DNA from: an uncultured Bacteroidia bacterium
GTDB taxonomy: Bacteria > Bacteroidota > Bacteroidia > Bacteroidales > UBA932
Length of the DNA: 64,000 bases
Assembly (NCBI GenBank): GCA_902762655.1
Contig: CACWOZ010000008.1
Location: 17,920-81,919 of the forward strand
Direction: 5' to 3'
The notes under the pieces are model-generated. The model saw nothing but the letters and a program-made list of their open reading frames with translations, did no database searches and was not told the DNA's origin. A program made the translations under genes and the position numbers. Positions 25,634 through 33,408 of the stretch are shown here, one piece after another. The stretch's first letter is position 1. Each line of letters begins with the position of its first letter.

Positions 25634-26712
25634 ATCTCCTCTCCTGGAATCTTCCTGACCACGACCTTCCCTATCTTTACTGGAAGAACAAGACGGATTT
25701 CTCCACCTTCGGCCTTCTTGTCTTTCAGGATGGCGGGGAGGAGTTCCTTTTGCGGGCAGGGCAGTTCTGTAGGCAGTCCGCATGAGGTCAGGTCTGCCGC
25801 GATTCTGGCGGAGAGGCCGGGCTCTTCCGCTATCCCCAGTTTCTCTGCGAAACGCGCGGCCTGAACCATCCCGATTGCCACCGCCTCCCCGTGGGTGAAT
25901 GGGGTGCCGGCCAGGGAAACTTTCCTCTGCCACCATTCGATGGCGTGTGCCCAGGTGTGCCCGAGGTTCAGTTTCCGCCGCAGGCCGCTCTCGAACTCGT
26001 CCTTCTCCACTATCTCCTGCTTGATGGCCGCCGCCTGCTGAATCAGTTCCGGCAGCCCGGCGGATACAGCGTTGGCGTCAGCGGACGGGGAATGCAGGTA
26101 CCAGGCCCCTTTTTTCGGGGCATGGACCTGCCCTTTTCCCGCCGCGGAAGAAGTATCCGCCGGATGGAAGGCTGCGACCGTGCGTTCGTAGGCATGATGC
26201 GGATTTTTGATAATGAAAGTCTTGAGCATCTCGGCAAGGCCACTGCGGAACTCCCTCTCAGGCAGGGTCTCCAGTGCCTCGGGAAATATGGCTGTGAATT
26301 CGGGCTGGCGGATCACGCCCAGCAGATTCTTGTAGTCGTCGAGATTTACCCCGGTCTTGCCACCTATACCCGCATCTACCATCGAAAGAAGGGTAGTAGG
26401 GACATTGGCATAGCGGACACCGCGTTTGTAGATGCAGGCCGCGAAACCGGCCATGTCGGTGGTAACGCCTCCGCCCACTGCGAGGACAAGCGCATCGCGG
26501 TCCGCGCCATGTTCAAGGAGCCATCGGCAAATATGCATTACGGTGTTGATGGTCTTGTGCCCCTCATCGGCAGTGATGGCAAGAAGGGGCTTGCCGTCAT
26601 GCTCTGCCCCGGCCGGAATCCCAGCCACCTGGCGTGCAAAATCCTCCACATTGCGGTCGCAAACCACGAACACGTGCCTGTATTTCCTAAGTTCAGAGAC
26701 CAATCCTTTCAT
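25621..26712 (-). CDS. aroB: 3-dehydroquinate synthase AroB with a palindromic in-frame insertion
   Basis: This 363-residue cytoplasmic enzyme converts DAHP to 3-dehydroquinate, the second step of the shikimate pathway. The NAD-binding GGGVTTDMAGF, substrate loops VPTTLLSMVDAGIGGKTG and FRSGLAEMLK, and metal-binding LNLGHTWAHAIE and HGEAVAIGM are present. Between ERTVAAF and LPELIQQAAAIKQE an insertion of roughly 36 residues (184-219) is encoded by a 107-base palindromic element; homologues have a short connection there. Another shikimate gene (the aroD-aroA fusion) lies 16 kb away and also holds such an element. Confidence 0.95.
   Translation of the reverse strand: MKGLVSELRKYRHVFVVCDRNVEDFARQVAGIPAGAEHDGKPLLAITADEGHKTINTVMHICRWLLEHGADRDALVLAVGGGVTTDMAGFAACIYKRGVRYANVPTTLLSMVDAGIGGKTGVNLDDYKNLLGVIRQPEFTAIFPEALETLPEREFRSGLAEMLKTFIIKNPHHAYERTVAAFHPADTSSAAGKGQVHAPKKGAWYLHSPSADANAVSAGLPELIQQAAAIKQEIVEKDEFESGLRRKLNLGHTWAHAIEWWQRKVSLAGTPFTHGEAVAIGMVQAARFAEKLGIAEEPGLSARIAADLTSCGLPTELPCPQKELLPAILKDKKAEGGEIRLVLPVKIGKVVVRKIPGEEIQNL
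26057..26163. repeat. Palindromic element inside aroB
   Basis: The ends CCGGCGGATAC (26057-26067) and GTATCCGCCGG (26153-26163) are perfect 11-base inverted repeats. Inside, GCAGGT and ACCTGC pair, then CCA/TGG, and at the tip GCCCC/GGGGC around TTTTTTC. The whole 107 bases can fold as one long hairpin and are translated as residues 184-219 of AroB. Confidence 0.8.
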
Positions 26713-26717
26713 AATGA

Positions 26718-26747
26718 TTGCAAGTTAAGAATTTTTCCTTACCTTTG
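26718..26747 (+). promoter_or_regulatory. Consensus promoter of tRNA-Leu
   Basis: TTG at 26718-26720 and TACCTTTG at 26740-26747 are 19 bases apart, matching the Bacteroidota promoter. The mature tRNA begins 24 bases downstream. Confidence 0.75.
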
Positions 26748-26771
26748 CAATCCACTACTTCAACCGTACAT

Positions 26772-26856
26772 GCCCGGATGGCGGAATTGGTAGACGCGCT
26801 GGACTCAAAATCCAGTGTCCCTTAAAGACGTGCGGGTTCGATTCCCGCTCTGGGCA
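26772..26856 (+). tRNA. tRNA-Leu (anticodon CAA)
   Basis: The 85-base gene folds as a class II tRNA with a long variable arm. The acceptor arms GCCCGGA and TCTGGGC pair, discriminator base A follows, and the anticodon stem CTGGA/TCCAG closes the loop CTCAAAA with anticodon CAA. The T-arm contains GGTTCGATTCC. CCA is not encoded. Confidence 0.95.
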
Positions 26857-26860
26857 CGTA

Positions 26861-26886
26861 AAAGGCAGCTTCGGCTGCCTTTTTTC
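26861..26886 (+). terminator. Intrinsic terminator after tRNA-Leu
   Basis: AAAGGCAGC (26861-26869) pairs perfectly with GCTGCCTTT (26874-26882) around TTCG and a T-run follows. It begins 5 bases after the tRNA. Confidence 0.9.
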
Positions 26887-26914
26887 TGACCTTGTCCTTC
26901 CGTCTGCGGCGTCC

Positions 26915-26994
26915 GTATGCAAAATGGCCGTTTCTGCATACAAACCCGTCGTTTTTATAGGAGTTGTATGCAAAAGGACAGGATTTGCATACAA
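26915..26994. repeat. Intergenic double-hairpin repeat, copy 1
   Basis: The element holds two hairpins with the same core: GTATGCA (26915-26921) with TGCATAC (26935-26941), and TTGTATGCAAA (26964-26974) with TTTGCATACAA (26984-26994). A second copy with the same order, spacing and total length lies at 42208-42286. The remaining bases to 27104, within the 247 bases between tRNA-Leu and the sensor kinase gene, hold no recognised gene. Confidence 0.8.
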
Positions 26995-27104
26995 AGAACC
27001 ATTTGCTCCGATGAAATGCTTCATCTCGGGTAGCGATAACCGAAATAAACATACAAGGTGGAATTTTAGGAGGGAGACCTTGTACGGTGGGATAGTGCCA
27101 GGGT

Positions 27105-30008
27105 TTACCCTTTTCCTGCATTTCCCCTTCTGTAGTCCGTTGGTGTGACCCCATATGCGTTCTTGAACGTCCGCACGAAGTTGGAGTAGTCATTAAAACC
27201 GCATCTGTCGGCAATCTCTCCGAAGCTCATCTGCGGATTTGCATCAAGAAGGCTTCTGGCTTTCTTGATCTTTATGCGCTGGATATAGACTGTCGGGGTG
27301 CTGTTTGTGAGGGCATTCATCTTGCGATAGAACTGTCTGTCGCTCATGCACATGGCCGATGCGACCTGCGACACCTCAATCACCTTTCCACGATTGAGCT
27401 GAAGATATATGTAATCCGCTACTTTGGCGAGGAAGCGTATGGCAGCGGTGTCCTTTTGCATGGACTCATCCTCTTCCCTATCTTGATTGGTAACCATCAT
27501 TTGTGCGTATTTTTCGCGTAAAAGTCGTCGTCCTTCAAGCAGTTTTTCCACCCGTGTTCGAAGTTCGTCGGCATTGAACGGCTTTGCGATATAGGCGTCA
27601 GCCCCGGCTTCCAGCCCTTTGACGCGCTCCTCCTCTGCGACCTTTGCCGTTACTACGATGATGGGAATATGGTCGATAATCTCGTTGCTGCGAATCCTTC
27701 GACACACTTCCAGCCCGTCCATGGCGGGCATCATCAGGTCGGTGACGATGAGGTCCGGTACCAGTTCCTGTGCCTTTTCCAGACCCTCCAGTCCGTTGGC
27801 GGCATAACTGACTGCATAGCGTCCGGCGAACTGCGTGCCGATGTAGGCGGCGATGTCGCGGTTATCCTCGATGACGAGCAGGCGGCAGAGATTGTCATCT
27901 CCCGGGCCGTCGGCAAGCGCCGTTTCGGTTTCAGGCAAGAGCGGCGTATTGGTTTCCGTCAACTCGGATATCTGTGGTCTGGCTTCGTTTCGTATCGGCA
28001 CGCTGATGTGGAAGGCGGTACCTCTGCCCACGGTGCTCTCCACCGTTATCGTTCCTTCCACGGCATCCAGAATCTGTTTCACTAGCGCCAAGCCAACGCC
28101 CGTTCCGAGGTCCCGGGCATCAGTCTCGCCCTGATAGAACGGCTCAAAGACGCGGGAGAGTGTTTCTTTGTCCATTCCTTCGCCAGTGTCCTCTACGTCA
28201 ATGAGCACTCTTTTGCCCTCCCGCCGCATCATCACGCTCACCTTGCCATATTCGGGCGTGAACTTGAAGGCGTTGGAGAGCAGGTTATTCATCACCTTGT
28301 TCACATAGTCTGGCACGAAGTCCATCTCCACTGCCTCCGAGCTGAAGAATTGCAGGTCTATATTGCGGCGGCGCGCATAATCGCGGTAGGTCTCGATAAT
28401 CATCGTCAGGTGGGCGGTGATGTTGCCGTTCTTCCAGTCGGCATTGCCAACGGCCGACTTTATCTTCGAGATGTCGAGCAACTGGTTGATAAGCGTAAGC
28501 AGACCCCTGCCCTGCCGCTCGATTGTCTTCCCCTTGTCCCTGACCTCCGCATCATCGGAGGCTTGCAGGTCGTGGCTCAGTCCGAGTATCACGGTGAGCG
28601 GCGTTCGGAATTCGTGGGTGATATTGGTGAAAAAGGTCTCGCGCAGCGAAGAGAGCCGTTTCAATTTCAGATGGTTACGCTTTCGGATGCGCTGAATGTA
28701 GAGCAATTGGACGACCAGGCCCAACAGGAAGAGCACCACAATGGCGAAGAGGATGATCCCGTTCTTTTTCGCCACCCGTTCCTGATCCAGGCGCAGCCTC
28801 ATCTTGTCCGTCTCCCTTTCCTGCCGGTTGCGTTCAATTCTAAGGCTAGTGTTCTGGATACGGTTCACCTTCTCCAGGTCCAGCATACTGTCCTTCATGA
28901 CGGCAGCTTGCTCGTGGGATGCCAAGGCCGTGCGATAATCACCTTGCCGCTTGAAAATCTCATAATACAGGGTGTGGATCTCCGCAAGGTGCTCCTTCGA
29001 GCCTATGCGTTCCGCTACCGGCTTTGCCTTGCCGAGATAGTCCAAGGCCTTTGTCCCGTTCCCCATCACATTGTGGATGCCCGCAAGGGCGATGAGTGAG
29101 TTCAGGGCATGCCACTCGTCCTTGGAGGCCTGCATTATCTTGTAAGCGGCCTCGTATTCCTCGGTCGCCTTGTCATATTGTCGCGCTTTCTCGTAAAGCG
29201 AACCGAAGTAGGTGTGGCAGAGCGATATGCCGAGGTCGCTTCCGGCTTCCTGGTTCAGCGCCATGGAGCGCCGGTAACAGATCCACGCTGAGTCCGTTTG
29301 TCCCCGGTACTCGAAGATGGAACCCAAGTTGGCGTAGTTGATGGCCATCCCGAGGGCACTGTTCAGTTCTTGTTCTCCTTTCAATGCCATGCGTAATACG
29401 CTGTTGGCACGTTCGTAGTTGCCCAGCGTCAGATAGATGTTGCCCAATCCGTTGAGTGAAACCAAACGGTTCTTCTTGGCAGTAAACGTGGTGTCTGCAA
29501 AACTCTCGCTCATCATCCAGGCACTATAGTGGTACTCCTGTGCCACGTCGAGCACGCCCATGCGCCGATAGTCTGTGCCGATGTTGTTCAGTGCTTGCAC
29601 CCATTCAAGGGTATCTCCGACGGCTTCCGCCAGCCGTAGCCCCTCGCTGTGGATGCGAAGTGCTTCCTCGAAGCGGCTCTCGTTGCGCAGCAGCTTGCCC
29701 CATTCTCTGAAGGCTACGATGCTGCCCAGCATGTTGCCATCGGCTTCGAAACGCTTTTGAAGCAGGGTGATCGAGTCGATCTCGCGCGTTGAGTGCACGA
29801 TGCTGTCTATCGTCTTGCGTTCATCGGGGGTGACGGCCGCATGGTTTTTCCCACACATAACCAGCATGAAGCAAATTGAGACGAACGACATGGTCGCCCC
29901 AAAAGACAAGCGGCAGCGTTTAGCGGATGCCTTGAGGTGCAAGGCAGGACGGCAAAGCGGTTCGGTAAGCATCTCTATAATGCTGCATATGTACTTTGGG
30001 ATATTCAT
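27105..30008 (-). CDS. Hybrid two-component sensor: TPR, histidine kinase, receiver and AraC-type DNA-binding domains
   Basis: The 967-residue protein combines a whole two-component pathway. After an N-terminal hydrophobic segment (about residues 38-52), an extracytoplasmic region holds about seven tetratricopeptide repeats (about 90-375) instead of the propeller common in such sensors. A membrane segment follows (about 418-440), then the kinase dimerisation domain with phospho-acceptor His465 in THEFRTPLT, the ATPase domain with NLLSNAFKFTPE and GTGVGLALVK, a receiver domain with Asp757 in VTDLMMPAMDG, and a C-terminal AraC helix-turn-helix (about 860-960). It may control genes nearby, such as the divergent 30389 gene. 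The ligand is unknown. Confidence 0.9.
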   Translation of the reverse strand: MNIPKYICSIIEMLTEPLCRPALHLKASAKRCRLSFGATMSFVSICFMLVMCGKNHAAVTPDERKTIDSIVHSTREIDSITLLQKRFEADGNMLGSIVAFREWGKLLRNESRFEEALRIHSEGLRLAEAVGDTLEWVQALNNIGTDYRRMGVLDVAQEYHYSAWMMSESFADTTFTAKKNRLVSLNGLGNIYLTLGNYERANSVLRMALKGEQELNSALGMAINYANLGSIFEYRGQTDSAWICYRRSMALNQEAGSDLGISLCHTYFGSLYEKARQYDKATEEYEAAYKIMQASKDEWHALNSLIALAGIHNVMGNGTKALDYLGKAKPVAERIGSKEHLAEIHTLYYEIFKRQGDYRTALASHEQAAVMKDSMLDLEKVNRIQNTSLRIERNRQERETDKMRLRLDQERVAKKNGIILFAIVVLFLLGLVVQLLYIQRIRKRNHLKLKRLSSLRETFFTNITHEFRTPLTVILGLSHDLQASDDAEVRDKGKTIERQGRGLLTLINQLLDISKIKSAVGNADWKNGNITAHLTMIIETYRDYARRRNIDLQFFSSEAVEMDFVPDYVNKVMNNLLSNAFKFTPEYGKVSVMMRREGKRVLIDVEDTGEGMDKETLSRVFEPFYQGETDARDLGTGVGLALVKQILDAVEGTITVESTVGRGTAFHISVPIRNEARPQISELTETNTPLLPETETALADGPGDDNLCRLLVIEDNRDIAAYIGTQFAGRYAVSYAANGLEGLEKAQELVPDLIVTDLMMPAMDGLEVCRRIRSNEIIDHIPIIVVTAKVAEEERVKGLEAGADAYIAKPFNADELRTRVEKLLEGRRLLREKYAQMMVTNQDREEDESMQKDTAAIRFLAKVADYIYLQLNRGKVIEVSQVASAMCMSDRQFYRKMNALTNSTPTVYIQRIKIKKARSLLDANPQMSFGEIADRCGFNDYSNFVRTFKNAYGVTPTDYRRGNAGKG

Positions 30009-30037
30009 GTACTATTATCTAAGCCTCCACTAATTAT

Positions 30038-30045
30038 CAAATATA
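30038..30045 (-). promoter_or_regulatory. Candidate -7 promoter element for the hybrid sensor gene
   Basis: TATATTTG on the minus strand matches TAnnTTTG 29 bases before the ATG at 30008. No -33 TTG is apparent. Confidence 0.4.
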
Positions 30046-30212
30046 ATAAGCACAACCTACCAGTATAAAGAGCCAGGTATATCTTTCGGGTATTCTTTCG
30101 GGGTTACACGGCGTGATATCATTTGTGTGTTGAAAAATATGTCAGCGCAACTTGCTTATACTCTGCCTGTTACAAGCAAATGATGTCAGGTGGTGCAAGA
30201 TGGCCAAAAAGC

Positions 30213-30313
30213 AGAATGTCCGATAACGCAAGAATTTTGGCAGGATCCGCAAAGCCGGATAGTACCCCTCTCCCTTATTTTTGCAACGTAGGACATTCTA
30301 GCAGCGGATCCTG
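30213..30313. repeat. Two interleaved inverted repeats in the 30009-30388 intergenic region
   Basis: AGAATGTCC (30213-30221) is the inverse of GGACATTCT (30291-30299), and CAGGATCCGC (30241-30250) is the inverse of GCGGATCCTG (30304-30313). The order A-B-A'-B' is that of a pseudoknot rather than of nested hairpins. The 380-base gap contains no recognised gene. Confidence 0.7.
30276..30283 (+). promoter_or_regulatory. Candidate -7 promoter element for the 30389 gene
   Basis: TATTTTTG matches TAnnTTTG inside the interleaved repeat region. Transcription starting near 30290 would begin at the GGACATTCT arm. Confidence 0.4.
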
Positions 30314-30388
30314 GGAGCATTCAGATGCTGGACATACTTCAAATAAGAGTTTTAATAAAGGGAACAATTATCAATATCACATTGCGAC

Positions 30389-31726
30389 ATGAAAAAAAGA
30401 CGAATCAATCCTCTCAATCTGCTGTTTCGCTGCAGATGGGCAAGAATGGGTCTCTGCGTCGTGTTTTCCGCAATCGTTGCCATCGGCGCTCATGCGCAGA
30501 CGCAGAACGACGGAGAAAGCGGAATTCTGCCGCCACGGGACCGGAACAGCGAACTACGTACCAGTACCTGGAGCATTTACGCACAGGGCGGACTATCGTG
30601 GGCTACAAGCGTATGGTACCAGGAACTTGACGCCAAGCGCGTTTACACTCTGTCACCGGCCGTGGGTTGTGGTGTGGATTTCACCATCCGCCCGTGGGTG
30701 CGCGTGGGTGTTGAATACCTTTGGTCGAACCATTGCCTCGAGCAACGCTTCTTTGCACTTGACGCCATGACTATGCCCTTGAAAACGTATGGAAACTACA
30801 AGGTGAACTACCACAACGCCAAGCTCGGTGCAGGTTTCAATATGATGGAGTTATGGCCGCAGCGTCGTGCGCAGTGGCTTAACATCTGGGCAGGGACAGG
30901 ATTCGGATATAGTTTCGGCTCCGGTAATGAATATGGCATGTTCTTCAGCAACACCCAGACACAAAACGGTGTCACGACTCCTTTGACAGACGGAAGCATC
31001 GTACTGGATGATTCTGAGATTACCATTACCGGAAATGTCAGGACAACCAACCGTCACGAAGTCTTCAATACACCATTCGTTCCCGCTTCGCTACATGTCG
31101 AGGCGGACTTGAACCGACGTTTTACCGTGGGACTCAAGGGAGAGGTGGACTGGCTTCTCAACAGGCAGAACATCGCTCCTAAATGCCTGATATATGCTAT
31201 GGCAACCTTGCGATACAACTTCGTTCAGAGCTCCACTCGTGTGCAGAGGAACTACTATGAGGGTGTGAAAAAAGCCCTTAGGGAAGAACTCGAGGCCGCC
31301 AAGGCTAAGGCTGAAAGTGAGAAGCAGAAGCGCCTACAAATGGAAGAACAGAACGGTATCCTTCTTCAACAGCTCTCCGACTGTGAAAAAAACAGGGAAA
31401 GCGAAGCGTCCGTTGAACAGCAACCATTGTCTCATTTCGTTCAGTTCGAACACAACAGTTCATTTTTAAGTCCTTCGGAAAGAGACCGACTCAAGGAATT
31501 CGCACTAAACGTAACGGGGTTGAAACTTTCCATTCTCGCAGAGGCAAGTACCCCCGGGACAGAAGAATACAATCAGATGCTCTCCGAGAAGAGGCTCGAA
31601 AGAGTCGTCAAGGCCCTCATTGAAGAAGGATTCACCGAAGAAAACCTACATCCGCAGATCGCCATAGGCGAAAAGAACGGGAAGCCGGCAGCGGAAGGAA
31701 GGAGAGTAACTATCACCGTTGAATGA
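30389..31726 (+). CDS. Outer-membrane beta-barrel protein with OmpA-like C-terminal domain
   Basis: The 445-residue protein has a signal peptide with a long basic N-region (cleavage near residue 36, after GAHAQ), a barrel-like region of about residues 50-285 rich in aromatic strands, a charged coiled coil (about 290-340: EELEAAKAKAESEKQKR) and a C-terminal domain like OmpA (SHFVQFEHNSS... QMLSEKRLERVV... GRRVTI). The OmpA domain is weak around the peptidoglycan-binding Asp position, so wall binding is uncertain. A lipoprotein gene follows 52 bases downstream and may be cotranscribed. The divergent hybrid sensor is a candidate regulator. Confidence 0.75.
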   Translation: MKKRRINPLNLLFRCRWARMGLCVVFSAIVAIGAHAQTQNDGESGILPPRDRNSELRTSTWSIYAQGGLSWATSVWYQELDAKRVYTLSPAVGCGVDFTIRPWVRVGVEYLWSNHCLEQRFFALDAMTMPLKTYGNYKVNYHNAKLGAGFNMMELWPQRRAQWLNIWAGTGFGYSFGSGNEYGMFFSNTQTQNGVTTPLTDGSIVLDDSEITITGNVRTTNRHEVFNTPFVPASLHVEADLNRRFTVGLKGEVDWLLNRQNIAPKCLIYAMATLRYNFVQSSTRVQRNYYEGVKKALREELEAAKAKAESEKQKRLQMEEQNGILLQQLSDCEKNRESEASVEQQPLSHFVQFEHNSSFLSPSERDRLKEFALNVTGLKLSILAEASTPGTEEYNQMLSEKRLERVVKALIEEGFTEENLHPQIAIGEKNGKPAAEGRRVTITVE

Positions 31727-31778
31727 CATGGCTATTCTTAAAAACTTACATATGAAATCAATCATAAAAAATAACAAT

Positions 31779-32714
31779 ATGAACCGCATTAAAACTTTCC
31801 TGTTCGCCGTCATCGCCATGATGGGAACAACCGGCATCTTGACCTCGTGCCAGGAAGAAGCCCCAGCAATAAATTACACTATGAGCATCACCGTGACGAA
31901 CGACATCAACAAGGTCGTTGAAGCGATTGAGAACGGTTTCCTCAAGAACGAGGATGCCATCAAAAAACTCACCGAATCCATCGACAAGATGAACACAGAC
32001 CAGGCTGGCAAACTGCAGTCCATTCTCGATGTTTTAACAAACGTAAACTTGACGCTGGACACTAAACTTGCCGTCCTCGAGGCCGCCATGCAGGCGCAGA
32101 CGCTCTCGCTAGAAGCCAAGCTCGACCTGCTGGAAGCGGCCATCAATAACCTCAAAGCCGAGGTTAATGCCGGCAACACAGCCGATGAAGCTGCCCTCGC
32201 ACAGATTATACAAAAGCTAGAGGATCTCAAGGCTGCCATGGAAAGCGGTGGTGGCAGCACCCCTGTCTTTACCAACACCGTTACTCTTGACGGCGTGAAA
32301 ATGCCGATACTCAGTGCATACATTGACAAATCAGACTTGGAGGGAGACAATTGGTACGACATTTACCTCTTCCTGTCCGAGGACAAAAAAAAGTACGTCG
32401 AAATCATGGCTGACGGCAAGCACCACAACGGCAAGACCTTGGATCTTACCCGGAAGGAAGACGAGCACGACGGATGGTACTGGGCTGTCGAAATGCGTAA
32501 TCCCACAAGATTATTTCAAACTTTTGGTGAACCAGGGACCGAATATCCGGTCTTCCTAAGCGGCACGCTACTGGTCGAGCACATCGGCACCGGGACAGAA
32601 TTTGAGATAACGCTCAAGAACGGCAAGGTAAAAGGCGAAGGCATGTATGGTGACGGCCTTGAGCACACCATCAGCCTAAGTTATAAAGGCGTTTTAGCTT
32701 TCGACGAGTTCTAG
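31779..32714 (+). CDS. Coiled-coil lipoprotein of unknown function
   Basis: This 311-residue protein has a lipoprotein signal with Cys at residue 24 (GILTSCQEE). Residues about 35-155 are strongly helical with regular Leu/Ile spacing (KLTESIDKM, KLAVLEAAM, KLDLLEAAI), suggesting a long coiled coil; a Gly/Ser linker then leads to a beta-rich C-terminal domain. No known family was recognised. In-frame ATGs at 31719 and 31752 would only lengthen the signal peptide; 31779 gives the best lipoprotein signal. Confidence 0.7.
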   Translation: MNRIKTFLFAVIAMMGTTGILTSCQEEAPAINYTMSITVTNDINKVVEAIENGFLKNEDAIKKLTESIDKMNTDQAGKLQSILDVLTNVNLTLDTKLAVLEAAMQAQTLSLEAKLDLLEAAINNLKAEVNAGNTADEAALAQIIQKLEDLKAAMESGGGSTPVFTNTVTLDGVKMPILSAYIDKSDLEGDNWYDIYLFLSEDKKKYVEIMADGKHHNGKTLDLTRKEDEHDGWYWAVEMRNPTRLFQTFGEPGTEYPVFLSGTLLVEHIGTGTEFEITLKNGKVKGEGMYGDGLEHTISLSYKGVLAFDEF

Positions 32715-32765
32715 GGATTTTTTGTGTCACACTTCTTTGTTGAAGAGCCTTCCAAGGGGAAAAAC

Positions 32766-32791
32766 AAAAATAAGAAAAAATTCTTATTTTT
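32766..32791. promoter_or_regulatory. Perfect A/T inverted repeat before the deformylase-like gene
   Basis: AAAAATAAGAA and TTCTTATTTTT are perfect 11-base arms around AAAA. The right arm overlaps the candidate -7 element TATTTTTG (32785-32792), which ends only 4 bases before the ATG at 32797. It could be an operator, or a weak terminator for the upstream lipoprotein gene. Confidence 0.45.
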
Positions 32792-32796
32792 GTGAT

Positions 32797-33408
32797 ATGA
32801 AAGGATTTATCAATTTTTTGGCCTTGGTCTCCATGTTTGCGTTGGCCGCATGCGCTCCGAAAGGCGCATGGACCGATGCGGAAATAGCGACAATCAGCGC
32901 CGATGCTCCGTTGAGGGTTCTCACGATATATGATAAATCTGATTCCATTATGCTCAGAATCCCTTCCGCTATTCTGGAACCGGAACTAATCCGTTCGGAC
33001 ATTTTCGAAGATCTCAAGGCTAAACTGCTTGCTACCGTAACCGATCCTTCGCAGGACGGAGTCGGCATAGCAGGCCCTCAGGTAGGGATTCTCCGCCGGG
33101 TAATCGCGGTGCAGCGATTCGATAAGGAGGGAGAGCCTTTCGAGGTATATCCCAATGTATTTGTAACCTCCACCCGTGGCGAAAAATCCCCGGGCCCCGA
33201 AGGTTGCCTTTCCATTCCGGGATGGAGGGGAGATGTTCTCCGCTATCGTGATATAGACATCGAATATACTTCGCCAAAAACCCTTAAAGACACCGCTGAA
33301 CGTGTGCAGGGCTTTTCGGCGGTAATCTTCCAGCATGAGTGCGACCATCTAGACGGCGTGCTTTATATCGACAAGACAGTTGAAGGGACTCTCAGGCCTT
33401 CTGAATAA
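32797..33408 (+). CDS. Peptide deformylase-like protein with a lipoprotein signal
   Basis: The 203-residue protein carries the three peptide deformylase motifs: GIAGPQ (residues 90-95, a variant of GxAAxQ), EGCLS (135-139) and HECDH (180-184), the last two providing the metal-binding Cys and two His and the catalytic Glu. What is odd is the N-terminus, which is a lipoprotein signal with Cys at residue 19 (MFALAACAPK). Deformylases act on new proteins in the cytoplasm, so an exported, lipid-anchored version would need another substrate. The next gene starts in its stop codon (TAATG). The frame is open 25 codons upstream without a better start. Confidence 0.8.
   Translation: MKGFINFLALVSMFALAACAPKGAWTDAEIATISADAPLRVLTIYDKSDSIMLRIPSAILEPELIRSDIFEDLKAKLLATVTDPSQDGVGIAGPQVGILRRVIAVQRFDKEGEPFEVYPNVFVTSTRGEKSPGPEGCLSIPGWRGDVLRYRDIDIEYTSPKTLKDTAERVQGFSAVIFQHECDHLDGVLYIDKTVEGTLRPSE

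Noticed and set aside
26915-26994. CRISPR-like reading of the GTATGCA repeats
   Set aside because: There are only two hairpins per locus, arms are inverted rather than directly repeated, spacers are not of constant unique type and no cas gene is present.
26857-27104. Small peptide gene in the GTATGCA repeat region (FVCKxCPFAY-like translations also seen at 42208)
   Set aside because: The similar translations follow from the inverted DNA repeat itself; there is no consistent start codon or ribosome-binding context, and the repeat explains the match.
32797-33408. The ordinary housekeeping deformylase
   Set aside because: The lipoprotein signal with a well-placed Cys19 and the changed first motif argue that it is not the cytoplasmic enzyme, though this cannot be excluded without the rest of the genome.
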